7,338 nucleotides of DNA, taken from positions 1-7,338 of the forward strand of contig JBEBGN010000153.1 in the NCBI GenBank assembly GCA_040081395.1. The letters are read 5' to 3'. This DNA is from UBA2982 sp040081395 (lineage in GTDB: Bacteria; Gemmatimonadota; Gemmatimonadetes; Longimicrobiales; Gaopeijiaceae). This document shows, one piece after another, positions 1-5,969 of the stretch. The notes beneath the pieces are model-generated. The model was given only the letters and a program-made list of their open reading frames with translations. It made no database searches and was not told the origin of the DNA. A program made the position numbers and the translations under genes. How positions within the stretch are numbered: the first letter of the stretch is position 1; each line of letters opens with the position of its first letter.

Positions 1-447
1 CTCGGCACGCTTTCGCGCCACGGAGAGATACCCGGGTTCGAGCCGGAGCAGGTTGCAGATCTTCCGCATCAGGTAGTCTTCGCGGCCGGCGAGCTTCCCG
101 TCGGCGTAGGCCAGCCCCCACATGATCTCGGCCAGCACCATCTTCTGGCCCACCGAGTAGTTCTCGGCAATGAGGTTGGTGAACTGCCAGAGGTCGACGG
201 CCTGCTTCCGCTCCTGCTCCGCGAGCGCGAGCAGCTTCTGCGTCTCGGGCGCGTCCAGCCCGAACTGTCGCTGGAGCGCCGACTCGAGGTGCTTGCGCTC
301 GTCCTCGGTGAACTCGTCGTCCGCGTGCGCCATCTCCATCATGAGCGCGCAGGCCGCGAGGCGGATGTCTTTTCCCGGGGCCGCGGGCTCGGTGCCAGTG
401 GGCGAAGCCATGGAGGACCGGAAGAAGTTCTTGATCGAGTCCAGCAT
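1..447 (-). CDS. TerB-family (tellurite resistance TerB-like) protein, 3' end cut by window
   Basis: The reading frame from ATG at 447 stays open for 149 codons to the window edge, with no stop seen. It opens with an amphipathic stretch (MLDSIKNFF), then a short Ser/Pro/Gly/Ala linker to about residue 25, then an all-helical domain. Two matching acidic segments stand out: MMEMAHADDEFTEDE at about 36-50 and GLAYADGKLAGREDYLMRKI at 111-130. This paired Asp/Glu pattern is the hallmark of the TerB fold, where such acidic helices form a metal-binding site. TerB-like proteins are usually about 150 residues, so little should be missing. The start at 447 is preferred over ATG 411 because the MLDSIK-type N-terminus suits the family; its ribosome site is weak (GGGTGA about 9 bases upstream). 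The exact role of stand-alone TerB proteins is poorly known: stress or envelope-associated metal sensing is suggested, and tellurite resistance should not be assumed. It lies downstream of the ABC permease after a 175-base gap, so it may have its own promoter. Confidence 0.85.
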   Translation of the reverse strand, partial: MLDSIKNFFRSSMASPTGTEPAAPGKDIRLAACALMMEMAHADDEFTEDERKHLESALQRQFGLDAPETQKLLALAEQERKQAVDLWQFTNLIAENYSVGQKMVLAEIMWGLAYADGKLAGREDYLMRKICNLLRLEPGYLSVARKRAE

Positions 448-522
448 CTCGAAGTCACCCAAACGAATGGAAACGGACTTGCGGGCGGGTCCCGCGCACC
501 GTGACCTCGGATTCTAGGCGGG

Positions 523-554
523 TCGGCCCCTCGGGGGCCATGCCCCAAGGCCGA
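523..554 (-). terminator. Long interrupted hairpin, possible terminator of the ABC operon
   Basis: The outer arms TCGGCC (523-528) and GGCCGA (549-554) are perfect complements. Inside them GGGGC (534-538) pairs with GCCCC (542-546) around a 3-base CAT loop; the two stems are separated by an internal loop of 5 bases against 2. It lies about 70 bases after the permease stop. No U-run follows on the minus-strand transcript, so it is not a textbook intrinsic terminator; it may be a 3'-end stabilising hairpin or a partial terminator. Confidence 0.4.
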
Positions 555-563
555 GCCAGCTAC

Positions 564-577
564 GCACTTCCGAGTGC
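564..577 (-). repeat. Short inverted repeat downstream of the ABC permease
   Basis: GCACT (564-568) and AGTGC (573-577) pair perfectly around a 4-base loop, which reads CGGA on the minus-strand transcript. It is about 46 bases past the permease stop and just ahead, in transcription order, of the larger hairpin at 523-554. It has no U-tract. It could be part of a bipartite 3' structure or be chance; a 5-bp stem is common in GC-rich DNA. Confidence 0.25.
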
Positions 578-622
578 TCTCGCGCGCTCCGACCTCCGTT
601 ACTAGGTCGAGGCCCACATCCC

Positions 623-2323
623 CTAGAAGTCGACCGACCTGACCTTGGCGATCCCCGCGCGCAAGGGGACGAAGATCGCCACCAGAGTGAGCAGTGCGGC
701 TCCGCTCACCCCGAACACCAAGGGCAGCGTGCCCACCTGCGCCTCCCCACCCTGCATGCGCGAGTTCAGGAACAGGTAGACGGGCCACGCCTCCAAGACG
801 ATCACGCCAGCCAGGTAGCTGACGGCGGCCATCATGAAGAGAAGGCCACCGAACGAGGTCGGAATCTCGGCCACGTTCTCGGTCTCGTAATTCGGGTAGA
901 GCGCGCCGAACCCGAGCGCGAGCGCGGTGAGCGCGAAGGTGACCCCGATCATCGTCACCGTGGTGAGCACCAGAATGAACGTCGACGCTTGCAGCACGAC
1001 GTTCGTGATCACGATCAGCGGCAGCGCCACCACCAGCAGGGGCACCGTACCGATCCAGTACTTCGACCAGAACAGGCGGCTCACGTCTAAAGGCGAAGAG
1101 CGCAGCAGCCACATCATGCGGCCCTCGATCGACATGGCGGGGAAGACGAACCTGGCCGCGATGGCGGCGACCACGAAGCCCGCCAACCCGAGGTTCAGGA
1201 AGGACACCACGTTGATGAGTAGGAAGGACACCTGCTCGCCCGTGAAGAGCGGGAGCACGGTGATGTTATACACGTAGACCGCGACCAGCACGCCGAGCAG
1301 GATCAGCTGCGACCACTGCGTTGTGTCGCGGAAGAAGACGCGCACTTCCTTGGCGATGATGCCGCGCGTGCTCGGCTTCGCCCGCGCGAACACCCGGTCG
1401 AGAACCGAAGTACGGGCCCGGCTTCCCTTCCGCTGCGCGCCTTCCTGCGCGCGGGTGAAGCCGGTCTCGTAGTAGTGCCGGTGCAGCCACGCACCCAGCA
1501 CGACGAACATGGCCGCCGTGCTCCACAGGAAGGCGAAGGGGAACCACTCGAAGCTCCCCCCGAGATACGACATGAGGGCATCCGACACCCACTCGGACGG
1601 GAGCCACACCGAGCTGGGAGTGCTGAGGACCGCGACGAAGTCCACCAGGTCGCGGAACTCTTCCGGGCGCATCAGCCGCTCGGGCCTGATGAAGCGGAAG
1701 AGTGCGACCACGCCCGCGGCGGCGAAGAGCCCCACCAGCGCGAGCAGGTCGCGCGTGCGACGCGCCGGAAAGACGTTGACCAAGACGAGCGTGGCCGCGC
1801 TCCCGAGCACCGCGGGAATGACCAGGAAGGCCGCGAGCGTGCCCGCGGCGAGCGCGTAGTAGCGCGCATCCGAGGCGTACACGACTCCATAAGCGATCAG
1901 CAACGGGATCGCGAGCAGCACGACCATCCACGACGAGTCGACGATGGTCTCGATCAGGCGCGCGCCGTACACCGACTCGGGCTCGACCGGAGCCGCCACC
2001 ACCAACTCCAGGTCCTCCGACAGGAAGAACGTGGACAGCGCCGTGATCACGTTCGAGAGGACCAGGATCATCAGGAACGTGAGGAACGCCATCCCCAGCA
2101 GCTTGGCCGCTAGAATGTCGCCGATGCCCTGCGTGCCCCGGAAGTAGATCAACATCCGGAAGATCACGGCGAAGATCAGCGACCAGAAAAACAGGAGCAT
2201 GAACCCGAGCAGGAGCGCCTTGAAAAGCCGGCCCTCCTCGGTGCGAACGCGATTGAGCTTGGTGCGGAGCTTGGGCCGGAGCAGCCACAAGAGACCGGCC
2301 CGGCGCGCGGCGACGGCGCTCAC
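623..2323 (-). CDS. ABC exporter permease, ABC_tran_2/EcsB-like, ~12 TM segments
   Basis: This 566-residue polytopic protein is the membrane half of an ABC exporter whose ATPase is the gene just upstream. About twelve hydrophobic segments are visible, roughly at 34-60, 72-99, 128-150, 156-184, 190-212, 262-280, 336-359, 363-390, 420-446, 447-475, 486-512 and 530-553, with a basic cytoplasmic stretch at about 288-335. Two similar loop motifs, one in each half, suggest an internal duplication: SEDLELVVAAPVEPESVYGA (102-121) and MMWLLRSSPLDVSRLFWSKY (403-422). Such motifs are typical of putative exporters in the ABC_tran_2 group and distantly of Bacillus EcsB. The start is GTG at 2323: an in-frame TAA lies just upstream and GAAGG sits 4 bases before it. 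Only 19 bases separate it from the ATPase stop, so the two are surely co-transcribed. The substrate is unknown; peptide, lipid or antibiotic export are all possible. Stop is TAG. Confidence 0.88.
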   Translation of the reverse strand: MSAVAARRAGLLWLLRPKLRTKLNRVRTEEGRLFKALLLGFMLLFFWSLIFAVIFRMLIYFRGTQGIGDILAAKLLGMAFLTFLMILVLSNVITALSTFFLSEDLELVVAAPVEPESVYGARLIETIVDSSWMVVLLAIPLLIAYGVVYASDARYYALAAGTLAAFLVIPAVLGSAATLVLVNVFPARRTRDLLALVGLFAAAGVVALFRFIRPERLMRPEEFRDLVDFVAVLSTPSSVWLPSEWVSDALMSYLGGSFEWFPFAFLWSTAAMFVVLGAWLHRHYYETGFTRAQEGAQRKGSRARTSVLDRVFARAKPSTRGIIAKEVRVFFRDTTQWSQLILLGVLVAVYVYNITVLPLFTGEQVSFLLINVVSFLNLGLAGFVVAAIAARFVFPAMSIEGRMMWLLRSSPLDVSRLFWSKYWIGTVPLLVVALPLIVITNVVLQASTFILVLTTVTMIGVTFALTALALGFGALYPNYETENVAEIPTSFGGLLFMMAAVSYLAGVIVLEAWPVYLFLNSRMQGGEAQVGTLPLVFGVSGAALLTLVAIFVPLRAGIAKVRSVDF

Positions 2324-2342
2324 GCGACCTTCACCACCGGCA

Positions 2343-3185
2343 TCATTTTACGATCGCCTCGCGCAGGCTCTCGACCACATCGGCCATCGCCTCGCCACCG
2401 GTGAGCTTCAGGAAGATCTCCTCGAGGTGCGCGCCCCCGCTTTCGGATTGCGTGCGCAGCTCGTCCATGGTGCCGAGCGCCATGATCTCGCCCTTGTTGA
2501 TGATGGCGATGCGATCGCAGAGCGCTTCGGCCACTTCGAGCGTGTGCGTGGTCAGGAAGACCGTGCCCCCGTTCGCGACGAACGTCTTGAAGAGGTCCTT
2601 GAGCAGTCGCGCCGCACGCGGGTCGAGGCCGACGAGCGGCTCGTCCACCACGATCAGCTCGGGTTGATGAATGAGTGCCGAGCTGATCAGGATCTTCTGG
2701 CGCATGCCGTGCGAGTAGCTCTCGATCAATTCGTCCTTCCACTGCGTGAGCTGGAAGAGCTCGAGCAGCCGGTCCCCGCGCGTCTCCACGGCCTCCCCTT
2801 CCTTGCCCCAGAGTCCCGCGACGAAGCGCAGGAACTCACCGCCGGACAGCTTCTCGTACAGATAGGGGCGATCGGGGATGTAGCCGATGCGCGACTTGGC
2901 CGCCTCGGGGCTCTTCTCCAAATCGTCCCCTCCGACGATTACCCGCCCCTCCGTAGGCTGGAGCACACCCGCGACCATGCGGATGGTGGTTGTCTTCCCC
3001 GCGCCGTTCGGACCCAGGAAGCCGAAGATCTCGCCGCGATAGACATCGAGGTCGATCCCCTTCACGGCGGCGAACTTCCCGTAGCTCTTCTTCGCGCCCC
3101 GCAGGGAGATCATCGGCGTGCCGCTCGCGCGCGCGTCCTCGCGCGGAGCCAGCACCGACGTGTCACCCACCAACGTGGCCGTCAT
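2343..3185 (-). CDS. ABC transporter ATP-binding protein (EcsA/CcmA-like exporter type)
   Basis: A single nucleotide-binding domain of 280 residues that should power the permease encoded next. All core motifs are present: Walker A GPNGAGKTT (58-66), signature region YSHGMRQK (157-164), Walker B LIVVDEP (177-183) with catalytic Glu182, D-loop GLDP (186-189) and switch His214 in LTTHT. The signature is the degenerate SHGMR type usual in exporter ATPases of the EcsA, Bcr and CcmA kind rather than LSGGQ. The Q-loop position carries Asp105 (IGYIPDRPYLYE) instead of Gln, a substitution in the style of EcsA, which has Glu there. About 25 extra residues precede the domain. The ATG start overlaps the stop of the transglutaminase-like gene (ATGA, 3185-3182). 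No clear Shine-Dalgarno is seen, which points to translational coupling. It is cytoplasmic and probably works as a homodimer on one permease. Confidence 0.95.
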   Translation of the reverse strand: MTATLVGDTSVLAPREDARASGTPMISLRGAKKSYGKFAAVKGIDLDVYRGEIFGFLGPNGAGKTTTIRMVAGVLQPTEGRVIVGGDDLEKSPEAAKSRIGYIPDRPYLYEKLSGGEFLRFVAGLWGKEGEAVETRGDRLLELFQLTQWKDELIESYSHGMRQKILISSALIHQPELIVVDEPLVGLDPRAARLLKDLFKTFVANGGTVFLTTHTLEVAEALCDRIAIINKGEIMALGTMDELRTQSESGGAHLEEIFLKLTGGEAMADVVESLREAIVK

Positions 3186-4738
3186 TGCGCCGCCGCCGTC
3201 GTGTCGAGGACTTCGATGTCGAGATTACCGATGAGTCGCACGATCTCCACCTGTTGGGCGAGTCCGCCGATCACGAAGCGGATGTGGGAGGCGTCCGCAG
3301 GATACTGGCCGAACGTGGGATCAACCGCGACCCACTCGTCCAGCCAGACCTCGGGCCAGGCGTGGTAGAAGAACGAACCGTTCAGGTATACGAGACCCAC
3401 GGCGGTGCGCGCCGGCAGCCCCAGCGCACGCGCGAGCGCCACATAGAGCACGGTGTGCTCGTTGCAGTCACCCTGGCGCGTTTCGAGCACCTGGATGGCA
3501 TTGGGCACGGAAAACGTGATGCGCTTCTCCAGCAATCCGTACACGGACTCGGTGAGGCGCTGCGCGACCGCTTTCGGGTTCTGCCGCCACACCGCACTCC
3601 GCGCCGTGATCGAGCGCGCGTGCTGGATGATGCGCGGGTCGTCGCTCTGGATGAGGGGCTCGGGCTCGAGCGCCTCGCGTAGGTCCATGAACGAGTACGG
3701 CAACTCGTAGCCGGGGTCGAGCGCATCCCATCGCTCGCGCCGCACGATGAGCGTGTCGCCGCGCAGCGTCTGACGTCCACCGTCGAGTTGAAAGCCCGCC
3801 AAGTCGACGCCGGTGAGCCGGAAGCGGATCTCCTCGAACTCCTCGACGTCTTCGAGATCCATGTTGCTCTGCACGGCAGTCGATAGGATCACGTCGTCGT
3901 CGACCCCCGACGAAGTCGCGAGCCGCGAGTCTTCCTGAGCCTGACGCACGAGCTCGTATTCGGTCTTCTCCATGGAAAAGCCGAGGGCGCTGGACGCGCG
4001 CAAGATGCGGCCGTCGGCATCCACCCAACTCTCGACCCGGATGCCGCCGAAGCTCTCCGCGATCCTCCATGCGGGCACCGAGTCCGTGCGCGCGGAACTC
4101 CAGCGACCCGTCCCGGAGTCGATCGACACCGAGTCGGTCACGAAGATGGTGTCGTGCTCGAGCACCTCGACTTCCACGGTCCGCGTGCTCAGGCTGGTCG
4201 GGTCGAACACCGGCAGGCGAATCGTCTCGCCCACGTCGAGCGCGCCGCCCATCGCCACGCGGATCGGTACCACGCTCGAGATGACTGGGGGCTGCTCGAG
4301 CCGGAAGGTCAGGTTCTGTTCGCTACCCCCCGACAGGATCGACACGTGGAGGGTGGTATCCGCCCCGAGCGTCCCGCTGGCCTCGAAGCGGCCGACCTCG
4401 CTGTCGAGCGTGAACGAGAATTCCTGCATGACCAGTGCGTCGGAGAGCCGCACGCGCGTGCGGGCCACCGCGATCCCCGTTTGACCGAGCGCCGGCAGCT
4501 CCAGGTTCATCACGTCTTCGAGCTCGAATCCATCCGGGAGCGTGTCGAGCCGCGACGTGGCCTGACCGATGGTTCGGCCACCCATGGTCAGTGTATAGAA
4601 GTTGATGCCCGGCGCGAGCGCGAGCGTCGCCTCGGCAAGGCGCGTCAACTCCGGCTGGAAGTACGCGTCTCGCGCCTGCCAGCCGACCATGCCGAGCCAT
4701 ACGAGCACGATCGTGGTTCCGATGACACGCTTACGCAT
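3182..4738 (-). CDS. Membrane-anchored transglutaminase-like (cysteine protease fold) protein
   Basis: A 518-residue protein with one N-terminal membrane segment (about 5-20, after the basic MRKR), so the rest is probably outside the cytoplasm. Residues about 45-310 look beta-rich and are not assigned; GGIRVESWVDADGRILRASS (231-250) resembles the strand pairs of LolA/DUF3108-like domains, which is only a suggestion. The C-terminal part (about 365-490) is a transglutaminase core with an intact triad: Cys425 in RQGDCNEHTVLY, His459 in FFYHAWPEVWL and Asp473 in AVDPTFGQ. Bacterial members of this fold are mostly peptidases or amide-forming enzymes. The start is ATG 4738, where the membrane segment begins; a GGGGGGAG tract lies 10 bases upstream. 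Its stop overlaps the start of the ABC ATPase gene, so the enzyme and exporter should be made together. It may process or crosslink the exported substrate, or act on the envelope. Substrate and reaction are unknown. Confidence 0.88.
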   Translation of the reverse strand: MRKRVIGTTIVLVWLGMVGWQARDAYFQPELTRLAEATLALAPGINFYTLTMGGRTIGQATSRLDTLPDGFELEDVMNLELPALGQTGIAVARTRVRLSDALVMQEFSFTLDSEVGRFEASGTLGADTTLHVSILSGGSEQNLTFRLEQPPVISSVVPIRVAMGGALDVGETIRLPVFDPTSLSTRTVEVEVLEHDTIFVTDSVSIDSGTGRWSSARTDSVPAWRIAESFGGIRVESWVDADGRILRASSALGFSMEKTEYELVRQAQEDSRLATSSGVDDDVILSTAVQSNMDLEDVEEFEEIRFRLTGVDLAGFQLDGGRQTLRGDTLIVRRERWDALDPGYELPYSFMDLREALEPEPLIQSDDPRIIQHARSITARSAVWRQNPKAVAQRLTESVYGLLEKRITFSVPNAIQVLETRQGDCNEHTVLYVALARALGLPARTAVGLVYLNGSFFYHAWPEVWLDEWVAVDPTFGQYPADASHIRFVIGGLAQQVEIVRLIGNLDIEVLDTTAAAQ

Positions 4739-4801
4739 CTCGTAGACGCTCCCCCCGGGGCGGATTCGAGTCCACCCAAGATGGTGTCCCAGCGGAGAGC
4801 G

Positions 4802-4813
4802 AAACTAGAGTTT
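4802..4813. repeat. Small AT-rich inverted repeat, possible operator
   Basis: AAACT (4802-4806) and AGTTT (4809-4813) are perfect inverted copies with a 2-base centre. A spacing this short cannot form a stable hairpin but fits a dimeric regulator site. It sits 64-75 bases upstream of the transglutaminase-like start in the most AT-rich patch of the region. No regulator gene is in the window, so this remains a candidate only. Confidence 0.25.
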
Positions 4814-4814
4814 T

Positions 4815-4829
4815 GACTCGGGCAGAGTC
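4815..4829 (-). terminator. Short hairpin after the MBL gene
   Basis: GACTC (4815-4819) and GAGTC (4825-4829) form a 5-bp stem with a 5-base loop, starting 17 bases after the MBL stop. On the minus-strand transcript the sequence after it is AAAAC, not a U-run, so efficient intrinsic termination is unlikely and read-through into the transglutaminase/ABC unit is plausible. Confidence 0.25.
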
Positions 4830-4845
4830 GCGACCGACCCTCCCA

Positions 4846-5871
4846 TCACTCCCCCGCCACCCCCTGCTCCGCCAAGCGCGCCGCGATCGAGCATTGCTCC
4901 GCGACCGTGAAGAAGCGCGTCACCGCGTCCGAGCCGATGACGTAGGGGTGGGGCTCCCCGGCACGCCGCTGGCCGAGCACCGGCAACTTCAGCGTCGAGG
5001 CATCGTACGCGGTGTGGTTCGACAGGATGATGTCGGCACCTGCCGCCCGCGCGATCTCACGGAAGCGCCGGGCCGACTCCGAGTACATCCCGAGGCGCGC
5101 GTCGCGCGGGTCGCCGGGTGCACCGCGGAAATTGAACAGCGTTCCTCCCCAGAGGGCGGCCACGTGCGGCTGGCCGTTGTCGCGGACGGGGATGATGGTC
5201 GACAGGGTACCGAGCGTGTGCCCCGGCGTCAGGTGTACACGCAGCGAGGTGTCGCCGAGACGCACCTCCATTCCGTCGGTCGCCACGATGTCGCGCGTCG
5301 CTTTGATCGAATCGTTGCCGCGCTCGTAGAGATCCCAATCCGCCTCCGACATGACGATGCGCGCGCCATAGCGCTGCTGCAGAATACCCGCCCCGCCGGA
5401 GTGGTCTGCGTGCGCGTGGCTGATGATGACGTAGCGGATCTCCGATGGGTCGATCCCCATGGTCCTGAGACCCTCGATCACTTCGGCCTCGACGGAGTAG
5501 TCGAAGATCGCATCGACCAGGATCACGCCCTCGGAGGTCCTCACGCCCCATACCGAGAACTGCGCCTGACCCAGGAAGTAGAGGTTGTCGAAGACCTTCA
5601 CGGGTGGCACGTACCACGTGCGGCTCGCATCGAGCGAAGGAATCGCGGGCGGCACATCGTCGACGGCCGGAGCGGCACCGATGGCACGGACGGGGATCTC
5701 ACACAGCCGCGCGAAGGTCGGGGTGTGATCACGCCCCGCCGCCGCCCGCGCAGCCTCGACGCTCGCGCGGATGGCATCCGTCGAGGATTGGGCGTGGAGC
5801 TGCGTCGGCATGACCGAAAGCGCGACCGCTGACAAACCGGAGAAGGCGACGGTGCGACTGAGGCGGGACAT
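4846..5871 (-). CDS. Secreted MBL-fold metallo-hydrolase, subclass B3 beta-lactamase-like
   Basis: A 341-residue protein with a Sec signal peptide (hydrophobic 8-21, likely cut after LHA at 27), so it should act in the periplasm or outside. The metallo-beta-lactamase fold is complete: HAHADH (152-157) supplies His152, His154, Asp156 and His157, TPGHTLGTLS supplies His218, and ILSNHTAYD supplies His286. This HxHxDH, His, His set matches the two-zinc site of subclass B3 enzymes. Other marks of the B3-like group are WYVPPVKVFDNLYFLG (86-101) and MSEADWDLY (174-182). The only two cysteines, Cys57 and Cys327, lie outside the metal site near each end and could form a disulfide. Many B3-like environmental proteins do not degrade beta-lactams well; lactonase or other ester or amide hydrolysis is possible. 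Start ATG 5871 is supported by GGAGGT with a 9-base spacer. No beta-lactam regulator is nearby. Confidence 0.9.
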   Translation of the reverse strand: MSRLSRTVAFSGLSAVALSVMPTQLHAQSSTDAIRASVEAARAAAGRDHTPTFARLCEIPVRAIGAAPAVDDVPPAIPSLDASRTWYVPPVKVFDNLYFLGQAQFSVWGVRTSEGVILVDAIFDYSVEAEVIEGLRTMGIDPSEIRYVIISHAHADHSGGAGILQQRYGARIVMSEADWDLYERGNDSIKATRDIVATDGMEVRLGDTSLRVHLTPGHTLGTLSTIIPVRDNGQPHVAALWGGTLFNFRGAPGDPRDARLGMYSESARRFREIARAAGADIILSNHTAYDASTLKLPVLGQRRAGEPHPYVIGSDAVTRFFTVAEQCSIAARLAEQGVAGE

Positions 5872-5880
5872 CGGACGTAG

Positions 5881-5886
5881 ACCTCC
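5881..5886 (-). promoter_or_regulatory. Strong Shine-Dalgarno of the MBL gene
   Basis: GGAGGT on the minus strand lies 9 bases before the ATG at 5871. It is the best ribosome-binding site in the window and fixes this start, giving a protein that opens directly with its signal peptide. Confidence 0.7.
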
Positions 5887-5898
5887 GCGCGGGTAGGA

Positions 5899-5922
5899 GC
5901 AGCGGAAACCGCAGCGGAAACC
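5899..5922. repeat. Perfect 12-bp tandem direct repeat upstream of MBL gene
   Basis: The unit GCAGCGGAAACC occurs twice head to tail with no mismatch (5899-5910 and 5911-5922). It lies 27 bases upstream of the MBL start codon, outside any gene I accept, between the hairpin at 5931-5945 and the Shine-Dalgarno. One unit is a little over one helical turn, which would suit a regulator binding direct repeats, but slippage duplication explains it equally well. Confidence 0.6.
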
Positions 5923-5930
5923 ATAGACAC

Positions 5931-5945
5931 CCGCGGTCGCCGCGG
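5931..5945 (-). terminator. GC-rich hairpin after the macro-domain gene
   Basis: Two CCGCGG hexamers (5931-5936 and 5940-5945) flank a 3-base centre; the hexamer is its own reverse complement, so they pair as a 6-bp all-GC stem. It starts 24 bases after the macro gene's TAG stop. No U-tract follows, so it is at best a weak or factor-dependent terminator. The spacer 5872-5969 holds no canonical promoter that I can see. Confidence 0.3.
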
Positions 5946-5969
5946 CCAGCCAGCGACCGGTCCCGCGGA

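Larger units (their letters stand above)
448..622 (-). other. Intergenic spacer between ABC permease and TerB-like gene
   Basis: This is the longest non-coding stretch in the window (175 bases). It holds two inverted repeats, listed separately, that could end or attenuate the transcript of the upstream ABC operon. A TAGAAT hexamer (minus strand, 516 to 511), one base off the TATAAT consensus, lies about 64 bases before the TerB start. No convincing -35 element sits 16-18 bases upstream of it, so I do not call a promoter. Confidence 0.5.
4739..4845 (-). other. Spacer between MBL gene and transglutaminase/ABC unit
   Basis: These 107 bases are the only place where the three-gene transglutaminase/ABC unit could have a private promoter. 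A small AT-rich patch (4801-4818) stands out in otherwise GC-rich DNA and contains the inverted repeats listed separately. TAGTTT on the minus strand (4807 to 4802) is a poor -10 candidate with no matching -35, so promoter assignment is not supported. A G-rich run (4756-4749) just before the start at 4738 probably serves as the ribosome-binding site. Confidence 0.4.

Noticed and set aside
1..447. Tellurite resistance operon
   Set aside because: Only one TerB-like gene is present; no TerC, TerD, TerA or TerZ homologue is seen in the window.
511..516. TAGAAT as a -10 box for the TerB-like gene
   Set aside because: Only the -10 matches; no acceptable -35 lies at the right spacing, and a single hexamer is expected by chance.
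905..950. Repeated GAGCGC-type hexamers
   Set aside because: They encode Ala/Leu-rich membrane segments of the permease and reflect codon bias, not a repeat element.
339..1112. 257-codon minus-strand frame spanning the permease end and the TerB start
   Set aside because: It crosses two supported genes out of frame and resembles no protein.
1266..2288. 340-codon open frame on the minus strand in another frame of the permease
   Set aside because: Arg/Gly/Ala-rich translation without hydrophobic segments, inside a clear membrane protein gene.
2199..3368. 389-codon open frame on the plus strand
   Set aside because: It lies opposite the ABC ATPase and its neighbours, spans several confirmed genes, is Arg-rich and low in complexity, and has no domain; such antisense frames are expected in GC-rich coding DNA.
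4813..5832. 339-codon open frame on the plus strand
   Set aside because: Antisense to the MBL gene, with Arg/Asp/His-rich composition and no motif; the opposite strand has a complete zinc site and signal peptide.
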